A stretch of DNA of 64,000 nucleotides from Actinophytocola algeriensis (GCF_014203735.1 NZ_JACHJQ010000006.1:868479-932478); one strand, 5' to 3'. Numbered from the stretch's first letter, positions 16,799 through 25,472 are shown. The notes: a model not told the origin generated them from the letters alone. Numbers and translations are program-made.

Positions 16799-18556
16799 AT
16801 GGAACGACGACGTGCCGCGGGCCTGGGGGTCGCTCCCCGGAAACCGCTGTTGCGCACGGCCGTGCTTGCGGCCGTTGCGGTCCTGTCCGCGACCGGGCTC
16901 ACCACTGCCACGGCCCAACAGGCGGTGGCGGACACCGGAGTCCCCAACGGCGACGTGATCGCCAACCTGTGGTCGTGGAACTGGGCTTCCGTGGCCAGTG
17001 AGTGCACCGGCAACCTCGACCCCGCCGGGTACGGCGCGGTGTGGGTCGCCCCGCCCGCCGAGTCGCTGAAGCACCCGAGCGGCGTGTGGTGGGACGTGTA
17101 CCAGCCCTACTCCTACAAGCTGAACAGCCGGTTCGGCACCCAGGCCGAGTTCGCGGCGATGATCAGCACGTGCCACGCGGCGGGCATCAAGGTCTACACG
17201 GACGCGGTGGTGAACCACACCGCCGCGCAGACCGGCACCGGCTACGACGGCACGGTGATCGGCGACAAGTACGACCCGCCGATGTACGACCGCGGCGAGT
17301 ACAACGTCGACGTCTGCGACCGGGACATCGCGAACTGGTCGGACCTGTGGGAAGTGCAGCACTGCGAGCTGCTCGACCTGCCGGACCTCGACACGAGCGA
17401 CGCCGGGGTGCGCGGCAAGCTCGCGGGCTACCTGAACTCCCAGCTGGCACTGGGCGTCGACGGTTTCCGCGTCGACGCGGCGAAGCACATCCCGGCGGGC
17501 GAGCTGGCGGATGTGGTGGCACGGCTGAACAACACGACGTCGGGAGCGCGGCCGTACGTGTTCCACGAGGTGTTCCCCGGCGAGCCGCCGTCGCCCGGTG
17601 ACTACTTCGGCAGCGGCGACGTCCTCGACTTCACCTTCGGCGACAAGCTGAAGTCCGCGTTCCAGGGCGACATCGCGTCGCTGTCGTCGTTCGGGAACGG
17701 CCTGTTGCCCGCAGCCAACTCGGTGTCGTTCGTGACCAACCACGACACCGAGCGCAACGGCAGGCACCTGACGTACAAGGACGGCGCGACCGCGGTGCTC
17801 GCGAACGTGTTCCAGCTGGCGTACAAGCACACGACGCCGACGGTGTACGCGGGCTTCCAGTTCTCGAACTCCGAGGCGGCGCCGCCGAACTCGGGCGGGT
17901 TCGTCACGGACACCGACTGCGGCAACGGCTGGTACTGCCTGAACCGCGACCAGGCGGTGACCGGCATGGTGGCGTTCCACAACGCGGTCGGCGCCGCCGC
18001 GGTGGCGAACTGGCAGTCCCCGACGTCGAACGTGATCGGCTTCGGTCGCGGCTCGGCGGGTTTCGTCGCGATCAACAACAGCGGCGGCGCGTACACCGGC
18101 ACGTTCACGACGGGCATGGCGAACGGCTCGTACTGCAACGTGATCACGGCGTGCGCGAACCAGGTGACGGTGTCCGGCGGCCAGGCGACGGTGACCGTGC
18201 CCGCGAAGTCCGCGGTCGCGTTCCACACCGGCGGCGGCACGCAGAACCCGGACCAGGTGAGCGCGTCGTACACGGTGCAGGCGGAGACGTCGTGGGGGCA
18301 GAACGTGTTCGTGGTGGGCAACGTGCCGCAGCTGGGCTCGTGGAACCCGGCGAACGCGGTACCGCTGACCACGAACTCGTCGACGTACCCGCGCTGGCAC
18401 GGCTCGGGAACGCTGCCCGCGAACACGAACATCGAGTACAAGTTCGTGATCAAGCAGGACGGACAGCCGGTGATCTGGGAAACCGGCGCGAACCGGACCT
18501 ACCGCACGGGCGGCACCGGCGCGGTGACCATCGACGGCGGCACCTTCCGCAGGTGA
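16799..18556 (+). CDS. Secreted alpha-amylase (GH13) with C-terminal CBM20
   Basis: 585 residues from ATG 16799, eight bases after a GAGGAG. Residues ~1-45 are a long basic-hydrophobic Sec signal (LLRTAVLAAVAVLSATGLTT). The GH13 barrel shows DAVVNHT, the nucleophile Asp in GFRVDAAKHI (~225), the acid/base Glu in VFHEVFPGE and the third Asp in FVTNHDTE. The last ~100 residues (VSASYTVQAETSWGQNVFVV, GSWNPANAVPLT) are a starch-binding CBM20. It cleaves starch outside the cell; products would feed the alpha-glucosidase at 20479-22005. A LacI-type operator precedes it. Confidence 0.93.
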   Translation: MERRRAAGLGVAPRKPLLRTAVLAAVAVLSATGLTTATAQQAVADTGVPNGDVIANLWSWNWASVASECTGNLDPAGYGAVWVAPPAESLKHPSGVWWDVYQPYSYKLNSRFGTQAEFAAMISTCHAAGIKVYTDAVVNHTAAQTGTGYDGTVIGDKYDPPMYDRGEYNVDVCDRDIANWSDLWEVQHCELLDLPDLDTSDAGVRGKLAGYLNSQLALGVDGFRVDAAKHIPAGELADVVARLNNTTSGARPYVFHEVFPGEPPSPGDYFGSGDVLDFTFGDKLKSAFQGDIASLSSFGNGLLPAANSVSFVTNHDTERNGRHLTYKDGATAVLANVFQLAYKHTTPTVYAGFQFSNSEAAPPNSGGFVTDTDCGNGWYCLNRDQAVTGMVAFHNAVGAAAVANWQSPTSNVIGFGRGSAGFVAINNSGGAYTGTFTTGMANGSYCNVITACANQVTVSGGQATVTVPAKSAVAFHTGGGTQNPDQVSASYTVQAETSWGQNVFVVGNVPQLGSWNPANAVPLTTNSSTYPRWHGSGTLPANTNIEYKFVIKQDGQPVIWETGANRTYRTGGTGAVTIDGGTFRR

Positions 18557-18568
18557 CAGACTGACCCG

Positions 18569-19150
18569 GTGACCTGGCAGAACACCACCCACGACTGGTC
18601 CAGTGACGTGGCTGTGGCCCACCTGGAGCGAATCCGCCTCGACCCGGCGACGTTCGCTCCAGGTGGCGTCACCCACCTGGTGCTGGAAGTCCTCGCCTAC
18701 GCGGCGGACGAGGCGGAGTCGAGCGGCGCCGAGGGGCTGGCGGTGGTCACCCTGCACGACGACGGCTCCGTGTCGGTGGCGGACAACGGCCGCGGCACGG
18801 ACACCCGCGTGGACGCCGAGGGCCGTACGGTGAAGAAACCGGTGATGGCGACGAAGGACCTGCGCTTCTTCGACGCCCCGTCGGTGTCGCTGCCGGACGG
18901 CCACCTCCGGCGGGGCATGTCGGTGGTGGCCGCGCTGAGCGAGTGGCTGGTGCACACGAACCGCAGGCTCAACGGTTCGTGGACGCAGCGGTACGAACAC
19001 GGCATCCCGGTCACGGACCTGACCCCGGTCGAGTCCGACGGCACGACCGGCACGACGGTCCACTTCTCGCCATCCCCCGGGTTGGCCCCGGTGGCAGCGC
19101 TCCCAACCGATTTCGGCCCACACCTGACGATCGAAGTGAGGACCGCGTAG
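18569..19150 (+). CDS. Stand-alone GHKL (GyrB/ParE-like) ATPase-domain protein
   Basis: 193 residues from GTG 18569, 12 bp after the amylase stop. It carries only the N-terminal GHKL part of type II topoisomerase B subunits: THLVLEVLAYAADEAESSGA (the N-box region, with Ala where GyrB has Asn), SVSVADNGRGTDTRVD (G1 box), then KKPVMATKDLRFFD and GHLRRGMSVVAALSEWLVH. There is no transducer, Toprim or DNA-gate domain. The missing catalytic-site Asn/Glu pattern suggests altered ATP use. Role unknown. Confidence 0.7.
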   Translation: MTWQNTTHDWSSDVAVAHLERIRLDPATFAPGGVTHLVLEVLAYAADEAESSGAEGLAVVTLHDDGSVSVADNGRGTDTRVDAEGRTVKKPVMATKDLRFFDAPSVSLPDGHLRRGMSVVAALSEWLVHTNRRLNGSWTQRYEHGIPVTDLTPVESDGTTGTTVHFSPSPGLAPVAALPTDFGPHLTIEVRTA

Positions 19151-19183
19151 TCGTCACAACGACGTTCCGCTGCCGGCTAGTTG

Positions 19184-19437
19184 CTAGTGCTGTGTCCACC
19201 GACGTTTGCCGAGTCCTGCGGCGGGTCCGGCCAAGCCGACGGTGATCGACGTACCGGGATGGGCTGGTATGCCGTGAAAAGCGCTTTTCACAGCACAACG
19301 GGACGTCGCGAGGGCGCGCAGGCGCCGGGGGCGCAGGCCCACACCACCCCCGAGGCTGCCTGCCATCCCGGAGACTTGCCCCTCCGGCGAGGAGCCACCG
19401 GAGGCAAAACCCGCCCGGCAAGTGGACACAGCACTAG
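19184..19437. repeat. MITE-like element B
   Basis: 254 bp with perfect 16-bp terminal inverted repeats (CTAGTGCTGTGTCCAC and complement). The left arm matches the complement of element A's right arm (3786-3872); the centre holds GTGAAAAGCGCTTTTCAC. The right-hand CTAG supplies the TAG stop of the LacI gene on the minus strand. No coding potential seen. Confidence 0.8.
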
Positions 19438-20477
19438 CTCCGTACGCGGGACGCGGTCGAGCCGCGCACCACCAGCTCCGGCATGAAGACGAACTCCGCG
19501 TGCGGGGCCGGCGTGCCGCCGATCTCCTCGAGCAGCGCGTTCACCGCTGCCTGGCCCATCGCCTCCACGGGTTGTCGCAACGTCGTCAGCGGTGGGTCGG
19601 CGAACACGATCAGCGGCGAGTCGTCGAACCCCACCACCGACACGTCGGCAGGCACCGACAGCCCTCGTTGCCGCGCGGCCCGGATGGCACCGAACGCCAT
19701 CAGGTCGCTGCCGCACACGATGGCTGTGCAGTCCTTGTCCAGCAACGCGGACGCGGCCGCCTGGCCACCCTCCACAGTGAACAGCGAGTGCTGCACCAGC
19801 TCCTCAGCCTGTTCCGCGGTGTAGGGCAGCACGGTCCGCATGTGCTGCACGAAACCCTCGATCTTCCGCAGCACCGGCACGAACCGCCGTGGCCCGATGG
19901 CAAGGCCGATCCGCTCGTGGCCGAGTTCCGCCAGGTGTGACACCGCCAGGCGCATCGCGGCTCGATCGTCGGTCGACACGAACGGGGCCGAGACCTTCTC
20001 CGTGTACCCGTTGATCATCACGAACGGCACGCCGCGGCCCGCGAGCTTCACGTACCGGTCCATGTCCGCCGTCGAGTCCGCGTGCAGACCGGACACGAAG
20101 ATGATGCCCGTGACGCCACGCTCGACGAGCAGTTCGGTCAGCTGGTCCTCTGTCGACCCGCCGGGAGTCTGCGTGCACAGCACCGGCGTGTACCCGCGGG
20201 ACGTCAGCACCTGCTCGATCACCTGCGCGAGCGCAGGGAAGATCGGGTTCGACAGCTCCGGCGTGATCAGGCCGATCAGCCCCGCGCTGCGTTCCCGTAG
20301 CCGGGGCGGGCGTTCGTAGCCGAGCACGTCCATGGCGGCGACCACCGCCTGCCGCGTCGCCGCCGACACGCCCGCCTTGCCGTTCAGCACGCGGCTGACG
20401 GTCGCCTCACTGACGCCCGCCTGCGTCGCTATGTCACTGAGGCGGGCTGTCACACCTGACGACTCTAGGCGAGCCAC
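19434..20477 (-). CDS. LacI family regulator (MalR-like)
   Basis: 347 residues from GTG 20477 (GGGAGGA ahead); a second GTG at 20453 is possible. The HTH is LSDIATQAGVSEATVSRVLN with the hinge helix following; the periplasmic-binding-like core shows GLIGLITPELSNPIFPALAQ and VSVVGFDDSPLIVFADPPLT. It lies one base after the alpha-glucosidase gene in the same transcript. This layout and the shared palindromes before the alpha-glucosidase and amylase genes suggest a maltose/maltodextrin repressor. Its stop codon falls in repeat element B. Confidence 0.88.
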   Translation of the reverse strand: MARLESSGVTARLSDIATQAGVSEATVSRVLNGKAGVSAATRQAVVAAMDVLGYERPPRLRERSAGLIGLITPELSNPIFPALAQVIEQVLTSRGYTPVLCTQTPGGSTEDQLTELLVERGVTGIIFVSGLHADSTADMDRYVKLAGRGVPFVMINGYTEKVSAPFVSTDDRAAMRLAVSHLAELGHERIGLAIGPRRFVPVLRKIEGFVQHMRTVLPYTAEQAEELVQHSLFTVEGGQAAASALLDKDCTAIVCGSDLMAFGAIRAARQRGLSVPADVSVVGFDDSPLIVFADPPLTTLRQPVEAMGQAAVNALLEEIGGTPAPHAEFVFMPELVVRGSTASRVRS

Positions 20478-20478
20478 C

Positions 20479-22005
20479 TCATTCCTCCCACCACAACGCG
20501 GTGTCCGGTGGGAGCACGACCTCCCCGTCGAGGCCGTAGTACGACGACGCGAGCAGCACCGGGCCCGGGTCCGGCACCCGCACCACCGACTCGCCCAGGT
20601 TCGCCAGGCAGTGGAACGTGCCCCGGCGGAAGTGCAGCACGTCGTCCTCGGACGCGACCCACTCGAACGGGCCGAACCCCAGCCTGTGCCGCAGGCGCAG
20701 CGCCGCACGGTACAGCGCCAGCATCGACTCCGGTGACGTCTGCTGCTCGGCCACCGCGAGCTTGGCCCACGACTCCGGCTGCGGCAGCCACGGCTTGCCA
20801 GGCCCGAAACCGAGCGACGGGCCGGTCGTGGTCCACGGGATCGGCACCCGGCAGCCGTCGCGGCCGTGGTCGGTGTGGCCGGACCGCTCCCACATCGGGT
20901 CGGCCAGCACCTCGTCCGGCAGGTCCTGCACCTCCGGCAGCCCCAGCTCCTCACCCTGGTACACGTACGCGGACCCCGGCAGCGCCAGCATCAGCAGCGC
21001 CGCCGCCCGTGCCCGCCGACGGCCCACCTCGCCACCGCCGTACCGGGTCACGTGCCGCACCACGTCGTGGTTGGACAGCACCCACGTCGGCGGTGCCTCG
21101 GTCGCGAGCGACGCGTCGATCACGGCCCGCAGCGGCTCGGCCGACCAGTCGGTCTTCAGGAAGTGGAAGTTGAACGCCTGGTGCAGCTCGTCGGGCCGGA
21201 CGTACAGCGCCGTGCGCGCGGGGCTCGGGGCCCACGCCTCCGCGACCGCCATCCGGTCGCCGCCGGCGTCGCCGTAGGAGTCGAGGACGCGGCGCCACTC
21301 GCGGTAGATCTCGTGGACGCCGTCCTGGTCGAAGTACGGCAGGGGCTCCGCGCCGAGCAGTTCGCTCTGGTCGGGCCTGCCGACGTCCGGCAGGCCTTCG
21401 GCCTTCACCATCCCGTGCGCCACGTCGACGCGGAACCCGTCGACGCCGAGGTCCAGCCAGAACCGCAGGATGTCGAGGAACTCCGCGCGCACCACCGGGT
21501 TGTCCCAGTTCAGGTCCGGCTGCTCGGGCGCGAACAGGTGCAGGTACCAGTCGCCGTCCTCGGTGCGGGTCCACGCCGGACCACCGAAGATCGACGCCCA
21601 GTCGTTCGGCGGCTCCTCGCCGCGCCCCTCGCGGAAGATGTAGCGGTCCTTGAGCCCGGCCTTGAACCACTCGTGCTGGTCACTGGTGTGGTTCGGGACG
21701 ATGTCGACGATCACCCGCAGGCCCAGCGCGTGGGCGTCCGCCACCAGGGCCTGCGCGTCGGCGAGGGTGCCGAACAGCGGGTCGACCTCGCGGTAGTCGG
21801 CGACGTCGTAGCCGCCGTCGGCCATCGGGGAGGCGTAGAACGGCGTCAGCCACACCGCGTCGACGCCAAGGTCGGCCAGGTACGGCAGCCGGGAGCGCAC
21901 GCCGGGCAGGTCCCCGACGCCGTCGCCGTTCGCGTCGGCGAAGCTGCGGACGTACACCTGGTAGATGACGGCGTCGCGCCACCACTCCTGAGTCATGCCT
22001 GACAT
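20479..22005 (-). CDS. Alpha-glucosidase (GH13, cytoplasmic)
   Basis: 508 residues without a signal peptide. GH13 landmarks: EWWRDAVIYQVYVRSFADAN, DIVPNHTS, the nucleophile Asp in GFRVDVAHGM, the acid/base Glu in AVAEAW and WVLSNHDVVRH. The family includes the AglA-type alpha-glucosidases that split maltose and short maltodextrins. ATG 22005 has AAGG six bases ahead; ATG 21996 is an alternative. A LacI-type palindrome lies just upstream, and the LacI gene follows by 1 bp, forming an autoregulated operon. Confidence 0.9.
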   Translation of the reverse strand: MSGMTQEWWRDAVIYQVYVRSFADANGDGVGDLPGVRSRLPYLADLGVDAVWLTPFYASPMADGGYDVADYREVDPLFGTLADAQALVADAHALGLRVIVDIVPNHTSDQHEWFKAGLKDRYIFREGRGEEPPNDWASIFGGPAWTRTEDGDWYLHLFAPEQPDLNWDNPVVRAEFLDILRFWLDLGVDGFRVDVAHGMVKAEGLPDVGRPDQSELLGAEPLPYFDQDGVHEIYREWRRVLDSYGDAGGDRMAVAEAWAPSPARTALYVRPDELHQAFNFHFLKTDWSAEPLRAVIDASLATEAPPTWVLSNHDVVRHVTRYGGGEVGRRRARAAALLMLALPGSAYVYQGEELGLPEVQDLPDEVLADPMWERSGHTDHGRDGCRVPIPWTTTGPSLGFGPGKPWLPQPESWAKLAVAEQQTSPESMLALYRAALRLRHRLGFGPFEWVASEDDVLHFRRGTFHCLANLGESVVRVPDPGPVLLASSYYGLDGEVVLPPDTALWWEE

Positions 22006-22012
22006 GTAAAAC

Positions 22013-22033
22013 CTTGCACCAACTTTCAGCAAG
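22013..22033. promoter_or_regulatory. LacI-type operator before the alpha-glucosidase
   Basis: 21-bp site with perfect 5-bp ends CTTGC and GCAAG around an 11-bp centre containing CAACTTTCA. Located 8-28 bp upstream of the start, where binding would block initiation. Related to the site before the amylase (16692-16710). Confidence 0.65.
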
Positions 22034-22072
22034 CCCGAACCATTGCCATGTCCCCGAACGGCTACCTAGCAT

Positions 22073-22098
22073 TCATCGTCGAAGCGATTCGACGATGA
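22073..22098. promoter_or_regulatory. Operator 1 of the xyloglucan-type LacI regulator
   Basis: Perfect 11-bp arms TCATCGTCGAA and TTCGACGATGA around GCGA. The inner 22 bp are identical to the site at 23179-23202. It lies 45 bp upstream of the LacI start, indicating autoregulation. Confidence 0.8.
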
Positions 22099-22142
22099 GC
22101 GAAGCTTACGGAGCGATCATCAACACTTCCGGGTGAGGCATC

Positions 22143-23147
22143 GTGGCCAAGATCGAGGACGTCGCCAAGCACGCTGGGGTCGCCCCCAGCACGGTGTCGT
22201 ACGTGCTGTCCGGCAAACGATCGATCACCCAGGAGACCAGGCAGCGGGTGCTCGCCAGCATCAGGGCGCTCGGCTACCAGCCGCACGCCGGTGCCAGGGC
22301 ACTCGCGTCCAACCGCAGCAACGTCGTCGCGCTGGTCGTGCCGCTGCGCACCGGCATCCACGTGCCGGTGATCATGCAGTTCGCGACCTCGGTCGTCATC
22401 GCCGCCCGCGAGCACGACCACGACGTCCTGCTCCTGACGCAGAACGAGGGCGAGGCGGGCCTGCGGCGCGTGGCGGGCACGTCGATGGTCGACGCGATCA
22501 TCGTGATGGACGTCGAGCTGCACGACCCCCGGGTCCCGGTACTGAAGGACCTGGACCGGCCGGCCGTGCTGATCGGCTTCCCCGCCGACCCCGACGGCCT
22601 GACCTGCATCGACCTCGACTTCACCGCGGCGGGCGCGGCGTGCGTGGACCACCTCGCCGAGCTGGGCCACCGCAGGGTCGCGCTGATCGGGTCGCCGCCC
22701 GAGGTGTACGAGCGGGAGACCGGGTTCGCCTCCCGCACCACGGCCGGGTTCACCGAGGCGGCGGCGCGGCACGGCATCGCCGCCAGCGTGCACGCGTGCG
22801 AGGCCACGCAGGCGGGCGCCCAGAAGGTCGCCACCGAGCTGCTGGCCGAACATCCCGATCTCACCGCGGTCGTCGTCCACAACGAACCCGTCGTGGCACC
22901 GCTGCTCGCCGCGTTCCGCGAGGCGGGCCGGTCGGTGCCGGACGACCTGTCGGTGGTGGCGATCTGCCCCGACGAGCTCGCCGAGTACACCATGCCCGCG
23001 CTGACCTCCGTGGCCATCCCGGCCGAGGAGGTCGGCAGACAGGCGGTCGGGCTGCTGATGGCCAAGCTCAACGGCCGGAAGGCGCCCGGCGCGACGCTGC
23101 TCTCCCCGCACCTCACCGTCCGAGCGAGTACCGCCCCACCCCAGTAG
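22143..23147 (+). CDS. LacI family regulator of the sugar-uptake locus
   Basis: 334 residues from GTG 22143. The HTH is IEDVAKHAGVAPSTVSYVLS, followed by a standard hinge and sugar-binding core (GHRRVALIGSPPEVYERETG; SVVAICPDELAEYTMPALTS). Identical palindromes lie in its own promoter and in the promoter of the solute-binding protein downstream, so it almost certainly controls both. The inducer is probably a xyloglucan- or xyloside-derived oligosaccharide, judging by the enzymes encoded next. Confidence 0.9.
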   Translation: MAKIEDVAKHAGVAPSTVSYVLSGKRSITQETRQRVLASIRALGYQPHAGARALASNRSNVVALVVPLRTGIHVPVIMQFATSVVIAAREHDHDVLLLTQNEGEAGLRRVAGTSMVDAIIVMDVELHDPRVPVLKDLDRPAVLIGFPADPDGLTCIDLDFTAAGAACVDHLAELGHRRVALIGSPPEVYERETGFASRTTAGFTEAAARHGIAASVHACEATQAGAQKVATELLAEHPDLTAVVVHNEPVVAPLLAAFREAGRSVPDDLSVVAICPDELAEYTMPALTSVAIPAEEVGRQAVGLLMAKLNGRKAPGATLLSPHLTVRASTAPPQ

Positions 23148-23178
23148 TCCCCCGACTCCCCACCTGTCCCGGCACGTC

Positions 23179-23202
23179 GATCGTCGAAGCGATTCGACGA
23201 TC
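23179..23202. promoter_or_regulatory. Operator 2 before the ABC transporter operon
   Basis: Perfect 10-bp arms GATCGTCGAA and TTCGACGATC around GCGA, 35 bp upstream of the solute-binding protein start. The 22 central bases equal those of operator 1, the strongest evidence that the LacI gene regulates this operon. Confidence 0.85.
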
Positions 23203-23236
23203 TGGCGCGACCACCGACCCCGCCGGAGGAACAACG

Positions 23237-24523
23237 ATGTTCACACCAGGAAAGGCCCTGCTCGCGGTACTCGCGCTGGCCGCGCCGTTACTCGTCGCGT
23301 GTGGCGACGACGCGGGCGGCAACGCGAACGAGCTGCGCCTGTGGCACTACGAGGGCCCGGACAGCGCGATGGGCAAGGCGTGGGACGCGGCGATCGAGGA
23401 GTTCGAGGACACGCACCCCGGCGTGACGGTGAAGTTCGAGGCGAAGGGCTTCGAGCAGATCCAGAAGAGCGCACAGATGGTGCTGAACTCCGACGAGGCG
23501 CCGGATCTGATGGAGTACAACAAGGGCAACGCCACCGCGGGCCTGCTGTCCAAGCAGGGCCTGCTGACCGACATGTCCGCCGAGGTCACCGAACGCGGCT
23601 GGGACAAGCTGCTGAGCCCCAGCCTGCAGACCACGTGCAAGTACGACGAGCGCGGCGTGATGGGCGGCGACAAGTGGGTCGGCGTCCCGAACTACGCCGA
23701 GTACACGATGGCGTACTACAACAAGGACCTGTTCGCGCAGCACGGTGTCGAGATCCCGGAGACGTTCGACGACCTGGTCGCGGCGATGGACAAGTTCGTG
23801 GCCGCCGGGGTGACGCCGTTGTCGATGGGCGGCAAGGAGTACCCGGCGCAGCAGCTGCTCTACCAGCTCGCACTGTCCAAGGCGGACACCGAGTGGGTGG
23901 ACAACCTCCAGCAGTACAAGGGCGACGTCGACTTCCACGACGAGGCCTGGACCTACGGCGCCGAGACGTTCGCCGACTGGGTGCGGAAGGGCTACCTCGG
24001 CAAGGACTCGGCGGGCATCGACGCGGAGAGCATGGGCGTCGCGTTCATGTCCGGCAAGTTCCCGATCATGATGTCCGGCTCGTGGTGGTACGGCCGGGTC
24101 CAGTCGACGGTGAAGTTCGACTGGGACACCGCGCTGTTCCCCGGCAGTGACCTGGCACTGGGCTCCAGCGGCAACATCTGGGTCGTGCCGGAGGGTTCCG
24201 AGAACAAGGAGCTGGCCTACGACTTCATCGACATCACCATGAAGAAGGCGAACCAGGAGCTGCTCGGCAACTCCGGCGGCATCCCGGTGGCGGCCGACCC
24301 GGCGGCGATCACCGACGAGAAGAGCAAGCACCTCATCGAGGACTACCAGACGCTGGTGGACCGCGACGGGCTCGCCTACTACCCGGACTGGCCCGCGCCC
24401 GGCTACTACGACGTGCTGGTGTCCGCGACGCAGAAGCTGATCAACGGGTCGGCGTCGCCGGACGAGGTGCTGGACGAGCTGGCGGGGCCGTACGAGGAAA
24501 ACCTGGCCAATGTCGGTGGCTGA
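23237..24523 (+). CDS. Sugar ABC transporter substrate-binding lipoprotein
   Basis: 428 residues from ATG 23237 (GGAGGA ahead). The signal peptide ends in a lipobox (LLVAC; Cys ~22), and the body is a family-1 extracellular solute-binding protein (RLWHYEGPDSAMGKAWDAAI; SSGNIWVVPEGSENKELAYD). It captures an oligosaccharide outside the membrane for the two permeases downstream. First gene of the operon; its end overlaps the permease start by 14 bp. No ATPase gene is linked; such importers commonly share an MsiK-type ATPase. Confidence 0.92.
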   Translation: MFTPGKALLAVLALAAPLLVACGDDAGGNANELRLWHYEGPDSAMGKAWDAAIEEFEDTHPGVTVKFEAKGFEQIQKSAQMVLNSDEAPDLMEYNKGNATAGLLSKQGLLTDMSAEVTERGWDKLLSPSLQTTCKYDERGVMGGDKWVGVPNYAEYTMAYYNKDLFAQHGVEIPETFDDLVAAMDKFVAAGVTPLSMGGKEYPAQQLLYQLALSKADTEWVDNLQQYKGDVDFHDEAWTYGAETFADWVRKGYLGKDSAGIDAESMGVAFMSGKFPIMMSGSWWYGRVQSTVKFDWDTALFPGSDLALGSSGNIWVVPEGSENKELAYDFIDITMKKANQELLGNSGGIPVAADPAAITDEKSKHLIEDYQTLVDRDGLAYYPDWPAPGYYDVLVSATQKLINGSASPDEVLDELAGPYEENLANVGG

Positions 24524-25472
24524 GACGAAACGTCCTGAACGACGCTCCCGGGGCACTGAACGTCCCGAAAGCGTCTTTCAGGGCACTCGGCGGCGGCGGG
24601 ACGGGCGCGGGTACCTGCCCTACCTCGTGCCGGGGGTGCTGCTGTTCGTCGCGGTGATCGCGGTGCCGCTGGTGATGAACGTCGGCATCAGCTTCACGCG
24701 GTGGCAGGGTGTCGGCGACCCGGACTGGGTCGGGTTGGACCAGTACCGAAAGCTGTTCTCCGACGAGACGTTCTGGATCTCCTTCCGCAACAACGCGGCA
24801 CTGATCCTCGCCATGGCGGTCGTCCCGACGTTCATCGGCCTGCTGCTCGCCACCGCCCTGTTCGACGTGGTGGCCAAGCGGCACCCGCGCACCACCACGG
24901 CGTTGCGGGCCGCGTTCTACCTGCCGCAGGTGCTGCCCGCGGTCGTGGCCGGTGTGGTGTGGGGCTGGATCCTGCACCCCGAGTACGGCTCGGCGAACGA
25001 GCTGCTGCGCTTCCTCGGGCTGGGCGACTGGACGCAGAACTGGCTCGGTGACGAGAAGACCGCGCTGCTGTCGGTCATGTTCGTGCTGGTGTGGATCCAG
25101 ATCGGCTACCCGCTGGTGATCTTCATGGCCGGGCTGCAGCGCGTCGACCCGCAGCTGTACGAGGCGGCGGCGCTCGACGGCGCGAGCTGGTGGCAACGGC
25201 TGTGGTCGGTGACCGTGCCGCAGATCCGGCAGGAGATCTTCGTCGTACTGCTGACCTGCACGATCGCGGCGCTCAAGTCGTTCGACAAGATCTTCGTGCT
25301 CACGCGCGGCGGGCCGGGCGGCTCGACCAACACGCCCGCGTACTTCTCGTTCCAGAACTTCTTCGAGAAGGCCAACGTCGGCTACGGCGCCGCGATCGCG
25401 ACGGTGCTGACGGTGATCATCGGCGGGCTCGCCTTCGTGTTCCTGCGACTGCAGAACCGGGAGGAGTCATGA
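24510..25472 (+). CDS. Sugar ABC transporter permease (MalF/UgpA type)
   Basis: 320 residues with six membrane helices and the EAA loop EAAALDGASWWQRLWSVTVP that contacts the ATPase. ATG 24510 overlaps the preceding gene by 14 bp. The first ~35 residues (TKRPERRSRGTERPESVFQG and neighbours) are unusual: they are translated from a hairpin-forming repeat (24534-24582) and are not part of the permease family. The protein pairs with the permease at 25597. Confidence 0.9.
   Translation: MSVAETKRPERRSRGTERPESVFQGTRRRRDGRGYLPYLVPGVLLFVAVIAVPLVMNVGISFTRWQGVGDPDWVGLDQYRKLFSDETFWISFRNNAALILAMAVVPTFIGLLLATALFDVVAKRHPRTTTALRAAFYLPQVLPAVVAGVVWGWILHPEYGSANELLRFLGLGDWTQNWLGDEKTALLSVMFVLVWIQIGYPLVIFMAGLQRVDPQLYEAAALDGASWWQRLWSVTVPQIRQEIFVVLLTCTIAALKSFDKIFVLTRGGPGGSTNTPAYFSFQNFFEKANVGYGAAIATVLTVIIGGLAFVFLRLQNREES
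24534..24582. repeat. Hairpin repeat inside the permease coding region
   Basis: Arms CCTGAACGACGCT (24534-24546) and AGCGTCTTTCAGG (24570-24582) pair at 12 of 13 positions. The GAAAGCGTCTTTCAGG motif resembles GAAAGGCGCTTTCAGG inside repeat element A (~3710). Its in-frame insertion adds charged residues to the cytoplasmic N-terminus of the permease. Confidence 0.6.

Noticed and set aside
15020..19123. A 1367-codon open frame on the minus strand
   Set aside because: It is antisense to the aminotransferase, amylase and GHKL genes, has low-complexity Arg/His/Val-rich composition and no family resemblance. It is a high-GC codon shadow.
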